DNA of 64,000 nucleotides, taken from Weissella ceti. Lineage in GTDB: Bacteria; Bacillota; Bacilli; Lactobacillales; Lactobacillaceae. Both the position numbers and the translations under genes were made by a program. Within the stretch, counting starts at the first letter, position 1, and each line of letters opens with the position of its first letter. The notes beneath the pieces are model-generated. The model did not search any database. It was not told where the DNA came from and saw nothing but the letters and a program-made list of their open reading frames with translations. Below, one piece after another: positions 63,899-64,000 of the stretch. Location: contig NZ_CP074441.1 of NCBI RefSeq assembly GCF_018394055.1, forward strand, positions 868,001 to 932,000. Reading direction: 5' to 3'.

Positions 63899-64000
63899 TC
63901 ATTGTTCTCCTTCCAAATTGGTTTAATAATGTGATGTTCGTATGGATTTGATTGCGCAACATTTGCGTACATCTCGCCGTTGTCGTACCATACTTTTTCT
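63895..64000 (-). CDS. C-terminal end of a phage tail/baseplate gene (cut by window edge)
   Basis: Only the last 34 codons are visible: EKVWYDNGEMYANVAQSNPY ... IWKENNE then TGA, which overlaps the BppU ATG. Position directly upstream of BppU fits a baseplate or tail protein, but no family can be assigned from this piece. Confidence 0.7.
   Translation of the reverse strand, partial: EKVWYDNGEMYANVAQSNPYEHHIIKPIWKENNE

Noticed and set aside
60580-64000. Late phage genes as a tailocin or phage-derived particle rather than a prophage
   Set aside because: Only the baseplate-to-lysis end is visible; with no capsid, packaging or integrase region in view the choice cannot be made, and prophage is the plainer reading.

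Overview
The window is low-GC Firmicutes DNA, best matched by a heterofermentative lactic acid bacterium of the Leuconostoc/Weissella group (probably Weissella; this is inferred from protein style and gene order, not from a search). The supporting signs are a glycerol operon with a CcpA cre site and a GlpO/GlpD-type flavoprotein, an EF1546-type LysM protein, a RibU/FMN-riboswitch unit, strong AGGAGG ribosome binding sites, and gene order shared with Bacillus (ribU, ypbB, recS, LysM protein, cmk, rpsA-like, der, hup; ribT, scpA, scpB, rluB). Almost every gene lies on the minus strand, so the window reads right to left.

Layout. 1-8.6 kb: a truncated ThiD/PdxK-type kinase, a small stress membrane protein, then a minus-strand operon for an anionic cell-wall or capsular glycan (hypothetical membrane protein, GT4 glycosyltransferase, a 904-aa polymerase-like protein, a second glycerophosphotransferase, an alpha/beta hydrolase, a small anchored protein). 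8.9-22.4 kb: housekeeping block (HU, Der, S1-like protein, Cmk, LysM protein, RecQ/RecS, YpbB, riboswitch-controlled RibU, RluB, ScpB, ScpA, RibT-like, XerD, CvfB). 22.4-31.2 kb: another TagB/TagF-like enzyme, the glpK-glpO-tpi-glpF operon with a divergent CdaR/PucR-type regulator, a Na+/H+ antiporter and an orphan RelB-type antitoxin. 31.3-41.8 kb: Rel, DnaE, small proteins, DHFR, ABC-F ATPase and CCA-adding enzyme.

42-52 kb is an accessory defence island: tyrosine recombinase, HsdR, three half-size HsdS specificity modules in both orientations bounded by two families of short repeats, HsdM, and a HigB-HigA/ImmA toxin-antitoxin pair. This is a phase-variable type I restriction-modification locus. 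Its presumed shuffling recombinase has Cys where the first catalytic Arg should be, one silent module is open in frame into hsdR, and the only expressed specificity subunit is a half-length one ending exactly at a recombination repeat.

52-59 kb: GlmS (with an extra residue before its catalytic Cys), small membrane proteins, an LCP ligase, then frr, pyrH and tsf. rpsB, the usual partner of tsf, is absent; instead small genes and then the late end of a prophage (lysin, holins, XkdX-like protein, BppU baseplate protein) run off the right edge. I infer that the phage or its accessory genes sit where rpsB is expected. Adjacent overlapping ORFs at 59.6-60.25 kb look like one gene broken by a frameshift.
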